DNA from: Vibrio azureus
GTDB taxonomy: Bacteria > Pseudomonadota > Gammaproteobacteria > Enterobacterales > Vibrionaceae
Reading direction: 5' to 3'
Assembly: GCF_002849855.1 (NCBI RefSeq)
Contig: NZ_CP018616.1
Coordinates: forward strand, 2,963,710-3,027,709
DNA length: 64,000 nucleotides
The notes below the pieces were generated by a model. That model was not told the DNA's origin, ran no database searches, and was given only the letters and a program-made list of their open reading frames with translations. The position numbers and the translations under genes are program-made. Position 1 is the stretch's first letter; every line of letters starts with the position of its first letter. This document shows positions 31,738 to 41,177 of the stretch, piece by piece.

Positions 31738-32002
31738 GATGTTCCTCTCGCTTACACTAGACAGGTAAGCACTGAATTACTTTCTACAAAGACTAAGTAG
31801 GAAAGCACCTAGCCTTGCTGATTTTTTAATAGTATGGGAGAGGTGTTCAGCTCTCTCCCTATTGCTCTGCGTACAAGTTATACTTGCACAAATGGAGAGC
31901 CGTGTGGCAAACAAAGGTTATGGTTGAGCATTGCTGCCAAGATCACGTCTCTTTGCTTTAGCATCAAATGCCAAATAAAAGGCGGCTCTATAATCTGAAA
32001 GC

Positions 32003-33859
32003 TTACAGAATATTTAGCTGCTCCCAAATTTTATCGACTTGAGACACTAGTGTAGGATCTTTTTTAATTGGCGTGCCCCATTCTCTTGTGACTTCAGTCT
32101 CGAACTTATTGGTTGCATCTAAACCGATCTTAGAGCTAATCTGACCTTTCTGGCTGATTTTTATGGTATCTCGGTTTGGATCCATCCGTGTCGTTATCGC
32201 CCAAATCACATCATTCCAATCATAAGCATTAACGTCGTCATCACACACAATAATAAACTTATTTTGATGTGTTTTATCAAAAAAGCGCCACAAGTATTCT
32301 AATAACTCTTGTGATTGACCTGCTTGCGTTTTTTGCATCGTTACAATTGCAAATTGACCTTGTGCTCTTTCTGGCTGATAAATTTCCACAATGTCTGGGC
32401 GCTGTTGCTTAAGCCCTGCTAACTCCGCTTCGCTGAGCATTCTACTGCTGTTGTTTTGATGCGGTTGTAAGTCTAACGCCTTTTCGGCATCCCACTTTAT
32501 CGTTGCATCTAGACCCATTTTTGATCCTAGACCAACAACAGGAGAGGCAAAATCAAGTGAGTCGATTGGCGTATTGTCAATCATTAAGCAGTCCCCAACC
32601 GGATCCATATGCAGAGTCATCGCTTTAACGACATCATCCCAACTTCGAGCATTCACCGACTCATCACAGACGATCACAAATTTCGTGTACATAAATTGAC
32701 GTAAAAAAGACCACACACCCATCATGACTCGCTTAGCATGACCCGGATACTGTTTTTTAATCGTGACAACCGCCATGCGATAGGAGCACCCTTCCGGTGG
32801 AAGGTAGAAATCTTCAATTTCGGGAAACTGCTTTTGTAAGATAGGCACAAAAACTTCATTCAGTGCCACCCCTAAAACCGCAGGTTCATCAGGTGGACGA
32901 CCAGTATAAGTGCTATGGTAGATAGGGTCTTTACGCATGGTGATATGCGTAATAGTGAAAACATGATGCTTTTCTTTTTCGTTATAATAGCCAGTATGAT
33001 CCCCATAAGGGCCTTCGTCAGCGAACTCAGTGGGGTCGATATATCCTTCCAAAACAATTTCTGCACTGGCAGGGACTTCTAAATCGTTACTGATTGATTT
33101 TACCACTTCAGTTTTACTGCCGCGTAATAAACCAGCAAAAGCGTATTCAGACAGTGTATCTGGAACAGGGGTGACAGCACCAAGAATAGTGGCCGGATCA
33201 GCACCAAAGGCTACAGAGACTGGAAATGGCTTACCTGGGTGAGTTTCAATCCAATCACGTAAATCGAGCGCACCACCACGATGGGCCAGCCAGCGCATGA
33301 TAATTTTATTTTTCGCGATCTTCTGTTGGCGGTAAATACCAAGGTTCTGACGTTTCTTATTCGGTCCTTTCGTTACCGTTAAACCCCAAGTGAGTAATGG
33401 GGCGACATCATCAGCCCAACAACTCATCACCGGGATTCTATCCAGATCCACATCACTACCTTGCCAAACAACTTCTTGGCAAGGCGCCTTTCGTAGTCGT
33501 TTAGCAGGCATGTTGAGCACTTGTCGAAAAACGGGAAGTTTCTCAAGTGCGTCTTTAAACCCTTTTGGTGGCTCAGGTTCTTTCAAATAAGCTAATAGCT
33601 TACCGACTTCTCGTAGCTCTTGGACATGATTTCTCCCCATACCTATCGCAACGCGCTCTGTCGTACCAAATAAGTTGGTCAAAACAGGGACATCATAACC
33701 AATTGGATTTTCGAACAATAACGCCGGACCGCCTGCTCTTAATGTACGATCACTGATCTCTGTCATTTCATATGCAGGATCGACAGGGTGTGTGATTCTC
33801 TTAAGACGTCCTTGCTGTTCTAGATGATCAATAAATTCACGTAAATCCTTAAAACTCAT
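32003..33859 (-). CDS. ubiD: UbiD, 4-hydroxy-3-polyprenylbenzoate decarboxylase, with duplicated C-terminal domain
   Basis: UbiD decarboxylates the prenylated hydroxybenzoate in ubiquinone synthesis using the prenylated flavin made by UbiX. The first ~450 residues align with the family, with [15 protein letters not shown] and the catalytic-region [18 protein letters not shown] and Arg/Glu motifs. The protein has 618 residues, about 120 more than the E. coli enzyme. The surplus is a second copy of the C-terminal unit: residues 361-456 ([10 protein letters not shown] ... [11 protein letters not shown]) are echoed at about 501-586 ([10 protein letters not shown] ... [11 protein letters not shown]). 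The usual UbiD ending ([11 protein letters not shown] ... VDKIWEQL) follows the second copy. Confidence 0.93.
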   Translation of the reverse strand: MSFKDLREFIDHLEQQGRLKRITHPVDPAYEMTEISDRTLRAGGPALLFENPIGYDVPVLTNLFGTTERVAIGMGRNHVQELREVGKLLAYLKEPEPPKGFKDALEKLPVFRQVLNMPAKRLRKAPCQEVVWQGSDVDLDRIPVMSCWADDVAPLLTWGLTVTKGPNKKRQNLGIYRQQKIAKNKIIMRWLAHRGGALDLRDWIETHPGKPFPVSVAFGADPATILGAVTPVPDTLSEYAFAGLLRGSKTEVVKSISNDLEVPASAEIVLEGYIDPTEFADEGPYGDHTGYYNEKEKHHVFTITHITMRKDPIYHSTYTGRPPDEPAVLGVALNEVFVPILQKQFPEIEDFYLPPEGCSYRMAVVTIKKQYPGHAKRVMMGVWSFLRQFMYTKFVIVCDESVNARSWDDVVKAMTLHMDPVGDCLMIDNTPIDSLDFASPVVGLGSKMGLDATIKWDAEKALDLQPHQNNSSRMLSEAELAGLKQQRPDIVEIYQPERAQGQFAIVTMQKTQAGQSQELLEYLWRFFDKTHQNKFIIVCDDDVNAYDWNDVIWAITTRMDPNRDTIKISQKGQISSKIGLDATNKFETEVTREWGTPIKKDPTLVSQVDKIWEQLNIL

Positions 33860-33973
33860 AAGCTTTCACACTGGCTAGTTTAAACTGCAGCCAGTATAAC
33901 AAATAGGATAGTGGTAAGGACCTTCTATTTTATGTGGGTATTACTCACCTCAAGCTTTCAGGCTCTAACTCAT

Positions 33974-34942
33974 TTAACCATCTTCTGGTTGTCTCGAGCC
34001 TGAGACGGTTGCCTCAACCCAAGCTGGAGCTATTTGGTCACTCTCCCCTTGGGCAAATTTAGCTTTCACAGGAACGGCCACTTTACCATTTAAGAATTGC
34101 TCGACTTCTAAAGGTTTAGGCTCAATATTGGTTAACAGCTTTATCGCGTAGGGCTTCAAAGTAGGATTTACCGTAGCATTCATGATTTGCAACAAAGAGA
34201 AGTCATCACCAGACTCTGACAATCTTAGTAACTCAGTTTGTCCATGGTAGTCCGCCCGCATACGCCACAGCATATCGTACACGCTACTATCACGACTTAA
34301 TTGTGCTAAACGGACCACAACCGGGGTCGAGGGCAGCCAACTGGTAACATTGCTCTCCGTCAGTTGCTTTGTCAGCTCATTTAACGCTTCTGGAGAAAAG
34401 TGCTCAAGTTCATTAATCAGTAAAGATTCACGTGATTTTTTTAGCTGGGGTTTTTCTGAAAGCCACGTTTTCAAGTTCAATTCATAACGTTCAGCCTGCA
34501 AGGCGAGTTCTTTTCTGCCCTTGTCTTGCTTCCAGCGTTTGAGTATCCGACTCGCAACCACTGGGAAATTAAAGGCAGGCACACTAAACTCGTAGCCATC
34601 ACCATATTCTAAAACTTGATAACTAGGAGTGAGTCCCAATTGAGATTGAACAAAAGAACAAAGCTTTTCTGTCAGTGGCGTTGACTGCTGCTCAAGTTTC
34701 TCCAGTAATAGCAGTCGAACGACTTCTTGCTGAAGGGCCGTAAGTTGGTCTAGAGAACGCTCTACTCGTTCAATATCATCACCCGAGATATCTTCAAGTA
34801 ATTTAGCGACCTTGCTGACTAAATAGGTATCCTGAAGCCACTGCTCAACTTCGAGTGATTGCATTTCCTTTGCTGAGACCACTATTGGAAGACTAATCAG
34901 TGATACACTCAGGAGTAAAGACGACAACATTCCGTGTTGCAT
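33974..34942 (-). CDS. Secreted/periplasmic protein of unknown function
   Basis: This 322-residue protein has an N-terminal signal (about 1-24, LSSLLLSVSLISLPIVVSA), with a likely cleavage after VSA. The rest is helical and charged, with leucine-rich stretches suggestive of alpha-helical repeats. I do not recognise a family. A GGGAGG site lies five bases before the ATG. It lies between rho and ubiD, both on the same strand, but the rho terminator upstream implies an independent promoter. Confidence 0.65.
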   Translation of the reverse strand: MQHGMLSSLLLSVSLISLPIVVSAKEMQSLEVEQWLQDTYLVSKVAKLLEDISGDDIERVERSLDQLTALQQEVVRLLLLEKLEQQSTPLTEKLCSFVQSQLGLTPSYQVLEYGDGYEFSVPAFNFPVVASRILKRWKQDKGRKELALQAERYELNLKTWLSEKPQLKKSRESLLINELEHFSPEALNELTKQLTESNVTSWLPSTPVVVRLAQLSRDSSVYDMLWRMRADYHGQTELLRLSESGDDFSLLQIMNATVNPTLKPYAIKLLTNIEPKPLEVEQFLNGKVAVPVKAKFAQGESDQIAPAWVEATVSGSRQPEDG

Positions 34943-34997
34943 ATTAACCTCCCGATAACATTTCCATCATTCTGCGATTTATATAAAAAGAAAGCAA

Positions 34998-35025
34998 TAA
35001 AAAAGCCACTGATATTCAGTGGCTT
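34998..35025 (-). terminator. Rho-independent terminator after rho
   Basis: On the minus strand AAGCCACTGA / TCAGTGGCTT with a 3-base loop, followed by TTTTTTTATT. It lies about 25 bases after the rho stop codon. Confidence 0.85.
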
Positions 35026-35049
35026 CTTGTAAAAGTGATTTATATTCAA

Positions 35050-36309
35050 TTATTGACGACGCATAGCATCGAAAAACTCATCATTGGTTTTTGTCATGGC
35101 GAGCTTGTCGATTAAGAATTCCATCGCATCAGTTTCACCCATTGGGTGAACAATCTTACGCAGAATCCACATTTTTTGTAATTCGTCATTTTTGGTCAAC
35201 AGCTCTTCACGACGAGTACCACTGCGGTTAAAGTCAATCGCAGGGAATACACGCTTCTCAGCAATCTTACGGTTCAAGTGCAGTTCCATGTTACCTGTAC
35301 CTTTAAACTCTTCGTAGATCACCTCATCCATTTTAGAACCTGTGTCAACAAGTGCTGTTGCAATGATCGTTAAGCTACCGCCTTCTTCAACATTACGTGC
35401 AGCACCAAAGAAGCGCTTTGGACGATGTAAAGCGTTAGCATCCACACCACCGGTCAATACTTTGCCTGATGAAGGAACGACCGTGTTATAGGCACGAGCA
35501 AGACGAGTGATAGAATCAAGTAAGATAACGACGTCTTTTTTGTGCTCAACCAAGCGTTTTGCTTTTTCGATAACCATTTCGGCTACTTGGACGTGGCGAG
35601 ATGCAGGCTCATCGAACGTAGACGCAATCACTTCGCCTTTTACCAAACGCTGCATCTCGGTTACTTCTTCAGGACGCTCGTCGATAAGAAGTACCATTAG
35701 CTCACATTCAGGGTGGTTGTAGGCGATGCTTTGAGCGATATTCTGGAGCAACATGGTCTTACCCGCTTTTGGCGGAGCAACAATCAAACCACGTTGGCCT
35801 TTACCAATTGGAGAAGCTAAGTCTAAAACACGGGCTGTGATATCTTCTGTCGAGCCATTACCGCGCTCCATCACCATTCGTTCGTTAGCATGCAACGGCG
35901 TCAAGTTTTCGAAAAGAATCTTGTTACGTGCATTGTCTGGCTTATCATCGTTAACAGTATTAACTTTCAGCAAAGCAAAGTAGCGCTCACCATCTTTTGG
36001 TGGACGGATTTTACCTGCAATAGAGTCACCAGTGCGGAGGTTGAAACGACGAATCTGGCTTGGAGATACGTAGATGTCATCTGGACCAGCAAGGTATGAG
36101 CTGTCGGCACTACGTAGAAAACCAAAACCGTCTTGCAGAATTTCCAGAACCCCGTCACCAAAGATGTCTTCGCCGCCTTTGGCATGTGCTTTTAAAATAG
36201 CGAAGATGATATCTTGCTTTCTTAAACGCGCTAGGTTTTCAAGCCCTAAGCTTTCGCCAAGTTTCACAAGGTCAGACACAGGTCTGTTCTTCAGTTCAGT
36301 TAGGTTCAT
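35050..36309 (-). CDS. rho: Transcription termination factor Rho
   Basis: Rho is the hexameric RNA-dependent ATPase that ends transcription at unstructured C-rich RNA. The 419-residue length from the chosen ATG equals that of E. coli. Visible are the N-terminal RNA-binding domain ([41 protein letters not shown]), the Walker [11 protein letters not shown], Walker [13 protein letters not shown], and the Q/R-loop KRFFGAARN. The frame is open for 30 codons upstream from a TTG, but these are not part of the family. Upstream leader sequence separates it from trxA. Confidence 0.97.
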   Translation of the reverse strand: MNLTELKNRPVSDLVKLGESLGLENLARLRKQDIIFAILKAHAKGGEDIFGDGVLEILQDGFGFLRSADSSYLAGPDDIYVSPSQIRRFNLRTGDSIAGKIRPPKDGERYFALLKVNTVNDDKPDNARNKILFENLTPLHANERMVMERGNGSTEDITARVLDLASPIGKGQRGLIVAPPKAGKTMLLQNIAQSIAYNHPECELMVLLIDERPEEVTEMQRLVKGEVIASTFDEPASRHVQVAEMVIEKAKRLVEHKKDVVILLDSITRLARAYNTVVPSSGKVLTGGVDANALHRPKRFFGAARNVEEGGSLTIIATALVDTGSKMDEVIYEEFKGTGNMELHLNRKIAEKRVFPAIDFNRSGTRREELLTKNDELQKMWILRKIVHPMGETDAMEFLIDKLAMTKTNDEFFDAMRRQ

Positions 36310-36450
36310 GGTTGTGGATTCTTGTTTAGTCAAAATAGGATCTGTTTTCAAGTTAGATGGATTTGGTCTAAGGATCGACCAAGAAGAGAAACTGTTCAAT
36401 TAGCGTGCAATAAGTTAGCACTATTTATTAGTCTAGTCCAGAGTTAGAAA

Positions 36451-36487
36451 AACAAAACCGTGTATTACGACGCTACACGGTTTTGTC
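36451..36487 (-). terminator. Terminator after trxA
   Basis: On the minus strand ACAAAACCGTGTA / TACACGGTTTTGT hairpin with a 9-base loop, followed by a T-rich TTTTTC tail. It lies 17 bp beyond the trxA stop codon, upstream of the rho leader. Confidence 0.8.
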
Positions 36488-36503
36488 TCTAATCACATGA
36501 TGA

Positions 36504-36830
36504 TTATAGGTATGCGTCTAAAAACTCTTTCAGCTGAGTCTTAGATAAAGCACCGACTTTCGTTGCCGCTACACTGCCGTCTCTGAACAATAGTAGCGTT
36601 GGAATGCCGCGAATGCCAAATTTAGGTGGTGTACCAGCATTGTGATCAATGTTTAGTTTACCGATAGTGAGCTTGCCCTCATACTCATCTGCGATTTCAT
36701 CTAGGATAGGGGCAATCATTTTACAAGGACCACACCACTCCGCCCAGAAATCAACCAGAACCGGGCCTGCAGCATTGATTACGTCGTTTTCAAAACCGTC
36801 ATCTGTAAGCTGCAAAATCTTATCACTCAT
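36504..36830 (-). CDS. trxA: Thioredoxin 1
   Basis: TrxA is the general cytoplasmic disulfide reductase, recycled by thioredoxin reductase. The 108-residue protein has the redox motif WCGPC (Cys33 and Cys36), the cis-Pro region [10 protein letters not shown] and the buried Asp26-type residue in VDFWAEWC. The start MSDKILQL is chosen over a GTG-type frame four codons upstream, giving the family length; GGAAG lies just before it. It is divergent from rhlB, the E. coli order trxA/rhlB. Confidence 0.97.
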   Translation of the reverse strand: MSDKILQLTDDGFENDVINAAGPVLVDFWAEWCGPCKMIAPILDEIADEYEGKLTIGKLNIDHNAGTPPKFGIRGIPTLLLFRDGSVAATKVGALSKTQLKEFLDAYL

Positions 36831-36941
36831 CTTCCACTCCAATGTGTTTTTTGAAACTGGTTGGGTGATAACCAGTAAATAGATGCCCTATTGGAATGTA
36901 TTTACTTTCGTATTGCAAGCTTTAGCTGATATTCTATAACA

Positions 36942-38255
36942 ATGAAAAAGACGCATATCACAGAGCAAAAGTTCGCCGACTTGGGTTTACATCCCCAAGT
37001 TCTTGAAGGTTTGGAGCAAAAAGGGTTTGAATTTTGTACCCCGATCCAAGCTTTGGCGTTGCCGGTCCTGCTCACCGGCCAAGACATCGCAGGCCAGGCC
37101 CAAACGGGTACTGGTAAGACCCTCGCGTTCCTTACTGCTACTTTTAACCATCTTTTGACGACACCGGAACATGAAGGACGTCAGCCAAATCAGCCTCGCG
37201 CGATTATTATGGCACCGACACGTGAGCTCGCGATTCAGATCTTTAATGATGCTAAGCCTCTTATGGCAAGTACTGGCCTAACAGCAGCCTTAGCCTATGG
37301 TGGCGAAAGCTATGATAAGCAGCTTGCTAAACTGCAAAGTGGGGTCGATATTCTTATTGGCACAACAGGCCGTATCATCGACTTTAATAAACAACGTGTC
37401 TTTAACTTGAATAACATCCAAGCCGTTGTCCTCGACGAAGCCGATCGCATGTTCGACCTAGGTTTCATTAAAGATATTCGTTTCCTATTCAAACGAATGC
37501 CGGAGCCTAAAGATCGCTTGAATATGCTGTTCTCAGCAACGTTGTCTTATCGTGTTCAAGAATTGGCATTTGAACACATGCACAACCCAGAGCCAGTTGC
37601 TGCCGAACCAGAGCAAAAAACAGGTCATCGTATTAAAGAAGAACTCTTCTATCCTTCCAATGAAGACAAAATGGCGTTGTTGCAAACTCTTGTAGAAGAA
37701 GATTGGCCAGATCGTGCGATTATCTTTGCTAACACCAAACACAAATGTGAAACCGTTTGGGGCCACCTAGCCGCTGATGGTCATCGCGTAGGCCTTCTTA
37801 CTGGTGATGTACCTCAAAAAAAGCGTGAAAAAATTCTTGATCAATTCACGCGCGGTGATGTCGATATTCTTGTTGCAACCGATGTCGCAGCACGTGGCTT
37901 GCACATTCCTCAAGTAACACACGTATTTAACTATGATCTTCCTGATGACTGTGAAGATTATGTTCATCGTATCGGCCGTACTGGTCGTGCCGGAGCAAGT
38001 GGACATTCGATCAGCTTTGCTTGTGAAGAGTACGCAATCAATCTGCCAGCGATTGAAGAATACATTGAGCACGCTATTCCTGTATCAGACTATGACGTTT
38101 CTGCTCTGTTACAAGAACTGCCAGCGCCGCTGCGCATGCGTTCGCCAAGAACTCAGCAACGTCGAACCAATACAGGTGGCTCTCGTTCTGGAAATCGAAA
38201 ACCTCAGGGACGCCGTCCGCGCCAACCGCGCCCGTCAGCACCCAAGCAAGCTTAA
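36942..38255 (+). CDS. rhlB: ATP-dependent RNA helicase RhlB
   Basis: RhlB is the DEAD-box helicase of the RNase E degradosome. The 437-residue protein has the motifs in order: Q motif [11 protein letters not shown], Walker [13 protein letters not shown] ([10 protein letters not shown]), SAT (FSATLS), and [11 protein letters not shown] basic Arg/Pro/Gln-rich tail follows (about 400-437). The gene is divergent from trxA and is followed 20 bp later by gppA, the same arrangement as in E. coli. Confidence 0.95.
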   Translation: MKKTHITEQKFADLGLHPQVLEGLEQKGFEFCTPIQALALPVLLTGQDIAGQAQTGTGKTLAFLTATFNHLLTTPEHEGRQPNQPRAIIMAPTRELAIQIFNDAKPLMASTGLTAALAYGGESYDKQLAKLQSGVDILIGTTGRIIDFNKQRVFNLNNIQAVVLDEADRMFDLGFIKDIRFLFKRMPEPKDRLNMLFSATLSYRVQELAFEHMHNPEPVAAEPEQKTGHRIKEELFYPSNEDKMALLQTLVEEDWPDRAIIFANTKHKCETVWGHLAADGHRVGLLTGDVPQKKREKILDQFTRGDVDILVATDVAARGLHIPQVTHVFNYDLPDDCEDYVHRIGRTGRAGASGHSISFACEEYAINLPAIEEYIEHAIPVSDYDVSALLQELPAPLRMRSPRTQQRRTNTGGSRSGNRKPQGRRPRQPRPSAPKQA

Positions 38256-38275
38256 ATAGGATATTGAAGCCACTT

Positions 38276-39769
38276 ATGAGTCAAGCAGGAACATCACCAC
38301 TGTATGCCGCTATCGACCTCGGTTCAAACAGCTTTCATATGCTCGTTGTTCGCCATATCGACGGGAGTGTGCAAACTCTGGCTAAAATTAAGCGTAAAGT
38401 TCGCCTTGCTGCAGGCTTAAATGAGCATAATGTGCTTAGTATGGAGGCCATGCAAAGAGGATGGGACTGCCTAAGCTTGTTTGCCGAACGCCTACAGGAT
38501 ATCCCTAACGCCAATATCCGAATTGTTGGCACTGCCACCTTGCGAACAGCAACCAATGCCGATGAGTTTCTCGCTAAAGCAAACCAGATCTTAGGCCACC
38601 CTATCGAAGTCATCAGTGGTGAAGAAGAAGCGGCGACCATTTATAAAGGTGTTGCCCATACCTCTGGAGGCAGCGGCCGACGTTTAGTCGTCGATATTGG
38701 TGGAGCCAGCACAGAGTTGATTATCGGAGAAGGGTTTGAAGCCAAAGCCCTGACCAGCCTAAAAATGGGGTGCGTCACTTGGCTAGAGAGTTTCTTCAAG
38801 GATCGTCAACTCACTGCCTGTAACTTTAGCGCCGCAATCAATGGCGCCAAACAAGTACTGCAACCTATCTTAGAGCAATATACGACGCTTGGCTGGGATG
38901 TCTGTGTTGGCGCTTCAGGAACCGTGCAAGCCTTGCAAGAAATAATGCTAGCACAGGGTATGGACGAAGTGATTACTCACTCCAAACTAAAGCGTTTGCA
39001 GAAACAGGCCATGCTGGCGGATCATCTGGAAGAACTGGATATCGAAGGCCTCACTCTAGAACGTGCCCTCGTTTTCCCCAGCGGATTATCCATTCTGATC
39101 GCTGTTTTTGAGCTACTCGATATCGATGCGATGACCCTCGCAGGCGGCGCACTTCGTGAAGGCTTGGTATATGAAATGGTTGATGAGCTTCGCCAAGAAG
39201 ATATTCGAGCTCGCACTATCAATAGCATTCAAAGCCGCTACCAGCTCGACAGTAAATATGGTGAGCAAGTCGCTAGTAAAGCCAAAGTCTTACTGGAACA
39301 AGTCGGTGAAGAGGAATGGGTTCCTGAGCCTCAGGGACAGATGCTACTTGATACAGTAGCGAAGCTACACGAAATTGGTTTGACTATCGACTTTAAACAA
39401 GGAGGCGATCACAGTGCTTACCTGCTTCAGCACCTTGATTTACCGGGTTACACTCGCGCCCAAAAACTGTTTATCGCCGAGGTCGCACGTCGTTATCGTG
39501 AGCAATTGACTTCGTTACCAGAGCAGCATGCGATCTCTGGAGTCAGTGCTAAGCGTATTCTTCGTTTGTTACGTCTAGCAGTGCTTTTAAGTCATCGCCG
39601 TAATCCTGATCTGGAACCTCACACGGTTCTCTCTGCCCAAGGAGATCAACTTACTCTTCATTTGGACAAACAGTGGTTACAAACAAACCCTCTTACCGCC
39701 GCGGAATTGGAAATTGAGGCAAACCGCCAAACTGACATTGGCTGGCCACTGATCATTTCCACCGAATAA
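38276..39769 (+). CDS. gppA: Guanosine-5'-triphosphate,3'-diphosphate pyrophosphatase GppA
   Basis: GppA converts pppGpp to ppGpp and has exopolyphosphatase activity. The 497-residue protein begins [15 protein letters not shown], the ASKHA-type phosphate-binding motif, and contains [28 protein letters not shown] and [10 protein letters not shown]. The C-terminal half is the HD-like helical domain. The ATG at 38276 is used; a TTG at 38264 is weaker. It is 20 bp downstream of rhlB and probably cotranscribed. A terminator follows. Confidence 0.93.
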   Translation: MSQAGTSPLYAAIDLGSNSFHMLVVRHIDGSVQTLAKIKRKVRLAAGLNEHNVLSMEAMQRGWDCLSLFAERLQDIPNANIRIVGTATLRTATNADEFLAKANQILGHPIEVISGEEEAATIYKGVAHTSGGSGRRLVVDIGGASTELIIGEGFEAKALTSLKMGCVTWLESFFKDRQLTACNFSAAINGAKQVLQPILEQYTTLGWDVCVGASGTVQALQEIMLAQGMDEVITHSKLKRLQKQAMLADHLEELDIEGLTLERALVFPSGLSILIAVFELLDIDAMTLAGGALREGLVYEMVDELRQEDIRARTINSIQSRYQLDSKYGEQVASKAKVLLEQVGEEEWVPEPQGQMLLDTVAKLHEIGLTIDFKQGGDHSAYLLQHLDLPGYTRAQKLFIAEVARRYREQLTSLPEQHAISGVSAKRILRLLRLAVLLSHRRNPDLEPHTVLSAQGDQLTLHLDKQWLQTNPLTAAELEIEANRQTDIGWPLIISTE

Positions 39770-39847
39770 CCGCGAATGGTAAGTCCGACCATTATCTCTA
39801 GCCTCACTCGATAGAAACGCTCTAGAGTTAAATATAATGGTATAAAA

Positions 39848-39884
39848 AAGGCCTGACTCCGATTGAATCTCGCAGTCAGGCCTT
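39848..39884 (+). terminator. Probable terminator after gppA
   Basis: AAGGCCTGACT / AGTCAGGCCTT with a 15-base loop, between the convergent gppA and yhhQ genes. The T-run is short (CTTATTA), so it may function mainly on the minus strand, where the preceding A-run supplies T. Confidence 0.65.
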
Positions 39885-39951
39885 ATTACATCTTAGGTAG
39901 CAACCTTTCTTTACCGTCAAGCGCAGGTAGCACCACCAGCCATACTCATTC

Positions 39952-40620
39952 CTAAGCAGTAACGCCTACCTTAAAGCGAGGATTCACAGCCGTAAGTTTT
40001 TTCACTAAGTAGTTTAATAACAGCCCATACATAGGAACAAACAAGCCTAGGCTAATAATCAGTTTGAACCCATAATCCACCAGCGCAATCTCAGTCCAGT
40101 GTTCCGCCATGAATGGGTCGGAGCTTTGATAAAAGGCAATCGCAAAGAAAGCCAATGTATCTAATGCATTACCAAACAGTGTCGAACACGTTGGCGCAAC
40201 CCACCATTGCTTCATCTGACGTAGGCGGTTAAAGACGTATATATCCATTATTTGGCCAAGTAAATAAGCCATAAAGCTGGCAATGGCAATACGTGCAACG
40301 AAGAGATTGAACTCTCCAAGTTGACTGAAGCCCTGAAACTGACCTTCAAAAAAGAGTACCGAAAGTAAATAAGACACAAGTAGTGCTGGCAACATCACGA
40401 AAAAGATGATCTGACGTGCTGTTTTTGCACCAAAGATACGCACCGTAAGATCCGTTGCTAGAAAGATAAATGGAAACGTGAAGGCTCCCCAGGTGGTATG
40501 GAGACCAAAAATCGTAAAGGGAATTTGAACCAGATAATTGCTTGAGGCAATAATAACGAGGTGAAATAGCACCAAGTAAGTTAGGGCTTTGCGCTGCTGC
40601 GCAGGGGTAAAGTTACTCAT
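39952..40620 (-). CDS. yhhQ: YhhQ/QueT-type queuosine precursor transporter
   Basis: This 222-residue membrane protein has about six segments and the YhhQ family signatures PFIFLATDLTVRIFGAKTAR near the centre, GQIMDIYVFNRLR, and WVAPTCSTLFGNALDTLAFF. YhhQ imports 7-cyano-7-deazaguanine (preQ0) or preQ1 for queuosine modification of tRNA. The call is strengthened by a preQ1-I-like leader immediately upstream of the start. The gene stands alone. Confidence 0.87.
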   Translation of the reverse strand: MSNFTPAQQRKALTYLVLFHLVIIASSNYLVQIPFTIFGLHTTWGAFTFPFIFLATDLTVRIFGAKTARQIIFFVMLPALLVSYLLSVLFFEGQFQGFSQLGEFNLFVARIAIASFMAYLLGQIMDIYVFNRLRQMKQWWVAPTCSTLFGNALDTLAFFAIAFYQSSDPFMAEHWTEIALVDYGFKLIISLGLFVPMYGLLLNYLVKKLTAVNPRFKVGVTA

Positions 40621-40626
40621 TTTGTA

Positions 40627-40662
40627 CCTTTTTAGTTTGGTTTGGGGGTGAGGGAACCCAAA
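40627..40662 (-). promoter_or_regulatory. Candidate preQ1-I riboswitch upstream of yhhQ
   Basis: Read on the minus strand, TTTGGG (40657-40662) pairs with CCCAAA (40641-40646), enclosing the 10-base loop TTCCCTCACC. A 14-base A-rich tail, CCAAACTAAAAAGG, ends in the Shine-Dalgarno AAGG, 6 bases before the ATG. Loop CCU can pair with tail AGG to give the H-type pseudoknot of preQ1-I aptamers. The terminal loop C is in the position that reads preQ1. The gene controlled is a queuosine-precursor transporter. Found by eye, not by covariance search. Confidence 0.55.
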
Positions 40663-40810
40663 TCGAGTGCTTGTCTATATAGATAGCCGCTCTCACCAAC
40701 AATGTTAACAAAAAAATAGTGACGCGAGACACTCTCACCGTCAAGCGGCCGGTGATTATACATTAACCACTTTTTGCCGCAAGTCATCGATTATAAGCAA
40801 ACGTTTAATT

Positions 40811-40842
40811 AAAAAAGCGTGTTTCACATGAAACACGCTTTT
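40811..40842 (-). terminator. Terminator of recQ-DUF3630, containing a parS-like sequence
   Basis: A perfect 14-bp stem, AAAAGCGTGTTTCA / TGAAACACGCTTTT with a 2-base centre, is followed on the minus strand by TTTTTTAATT. It ends the minus-strand recQ unit. Confidence 0.85.
40820..40835. other. Degenerate parS-like site (15/16)
   Basis: TGTTTCACATGAAACA differs from the parS consensus only at the central G-to-A. It is embedded in the terminator stem, so the similarity might come from selection for the hairpin. Confidence 0.45.
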
Positions 40843-40859
40843 GTTGTTAGCTCTACTTT

Positions 40860-41165
40860 CTAGAAGCCGCGCTGAAATAATCCAGCTAAATAGTTAAGTT
40901 CTTCTTCGCTCTGATCAGTTGCTAAAGCTTCGAACCAAATGGCTTCACTATAATGCTCTGCTTTCATGAAAAGTCGGCAGCCTTCAAAATCAATAAGCCA
41001 TGAATGGATATCTGCATCCCACTGCTTTTCGATGACACTTGCAGACAACAAGTTGATCAATCTTTGTCCTAATAATGGGAAGGTATCGAGATCAAAGCTT
41101 GGGCAAGTAATAATTAATCGCCCCTCTTCCACCAGATATTCCGCTAAACCAAATTCATGCTGCAT
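40860..41165 (-). CDS. DUF3630-like protein
   Basis: This 101-residue acidic cytoplasmic protein (EEGRLIITCPSFDLDTFPLLG, SWLIDFEGCRLFMKAEHYSEAIWFEAL) matches my recollection of DUF3630, a short gammaproteobacterial family found next to recQ. Its start lies 12 bp after the recQ stop on the same strand, so it is cotranscribed with recQ and closed by the terminator at 40811-40842. Function unknown; a link with RecQ-mediated repair is only suggested by location. Confidence 0.7.
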   Translation of the reverse strand: MQHEFGLAEYLVEEGRLIITCPSFDLDTFPLLGQRLINLLSASVIEKQWDADIHSWLIDFEGCRLFMKAEHYSEAIWFEALATDQSEEELNYLAGLFQRGF

Positions 41166-41177
41166 TTACATTCCTTA

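Noticed and set aside
31836..31859. Hairpin GGGAGAG / CTCTCTCCC between ubiD and fre
   Set aside because: No T-run follows on either strand, so it is not called a terminator; possibly an mRNA structure in the ubiD-fre leader.
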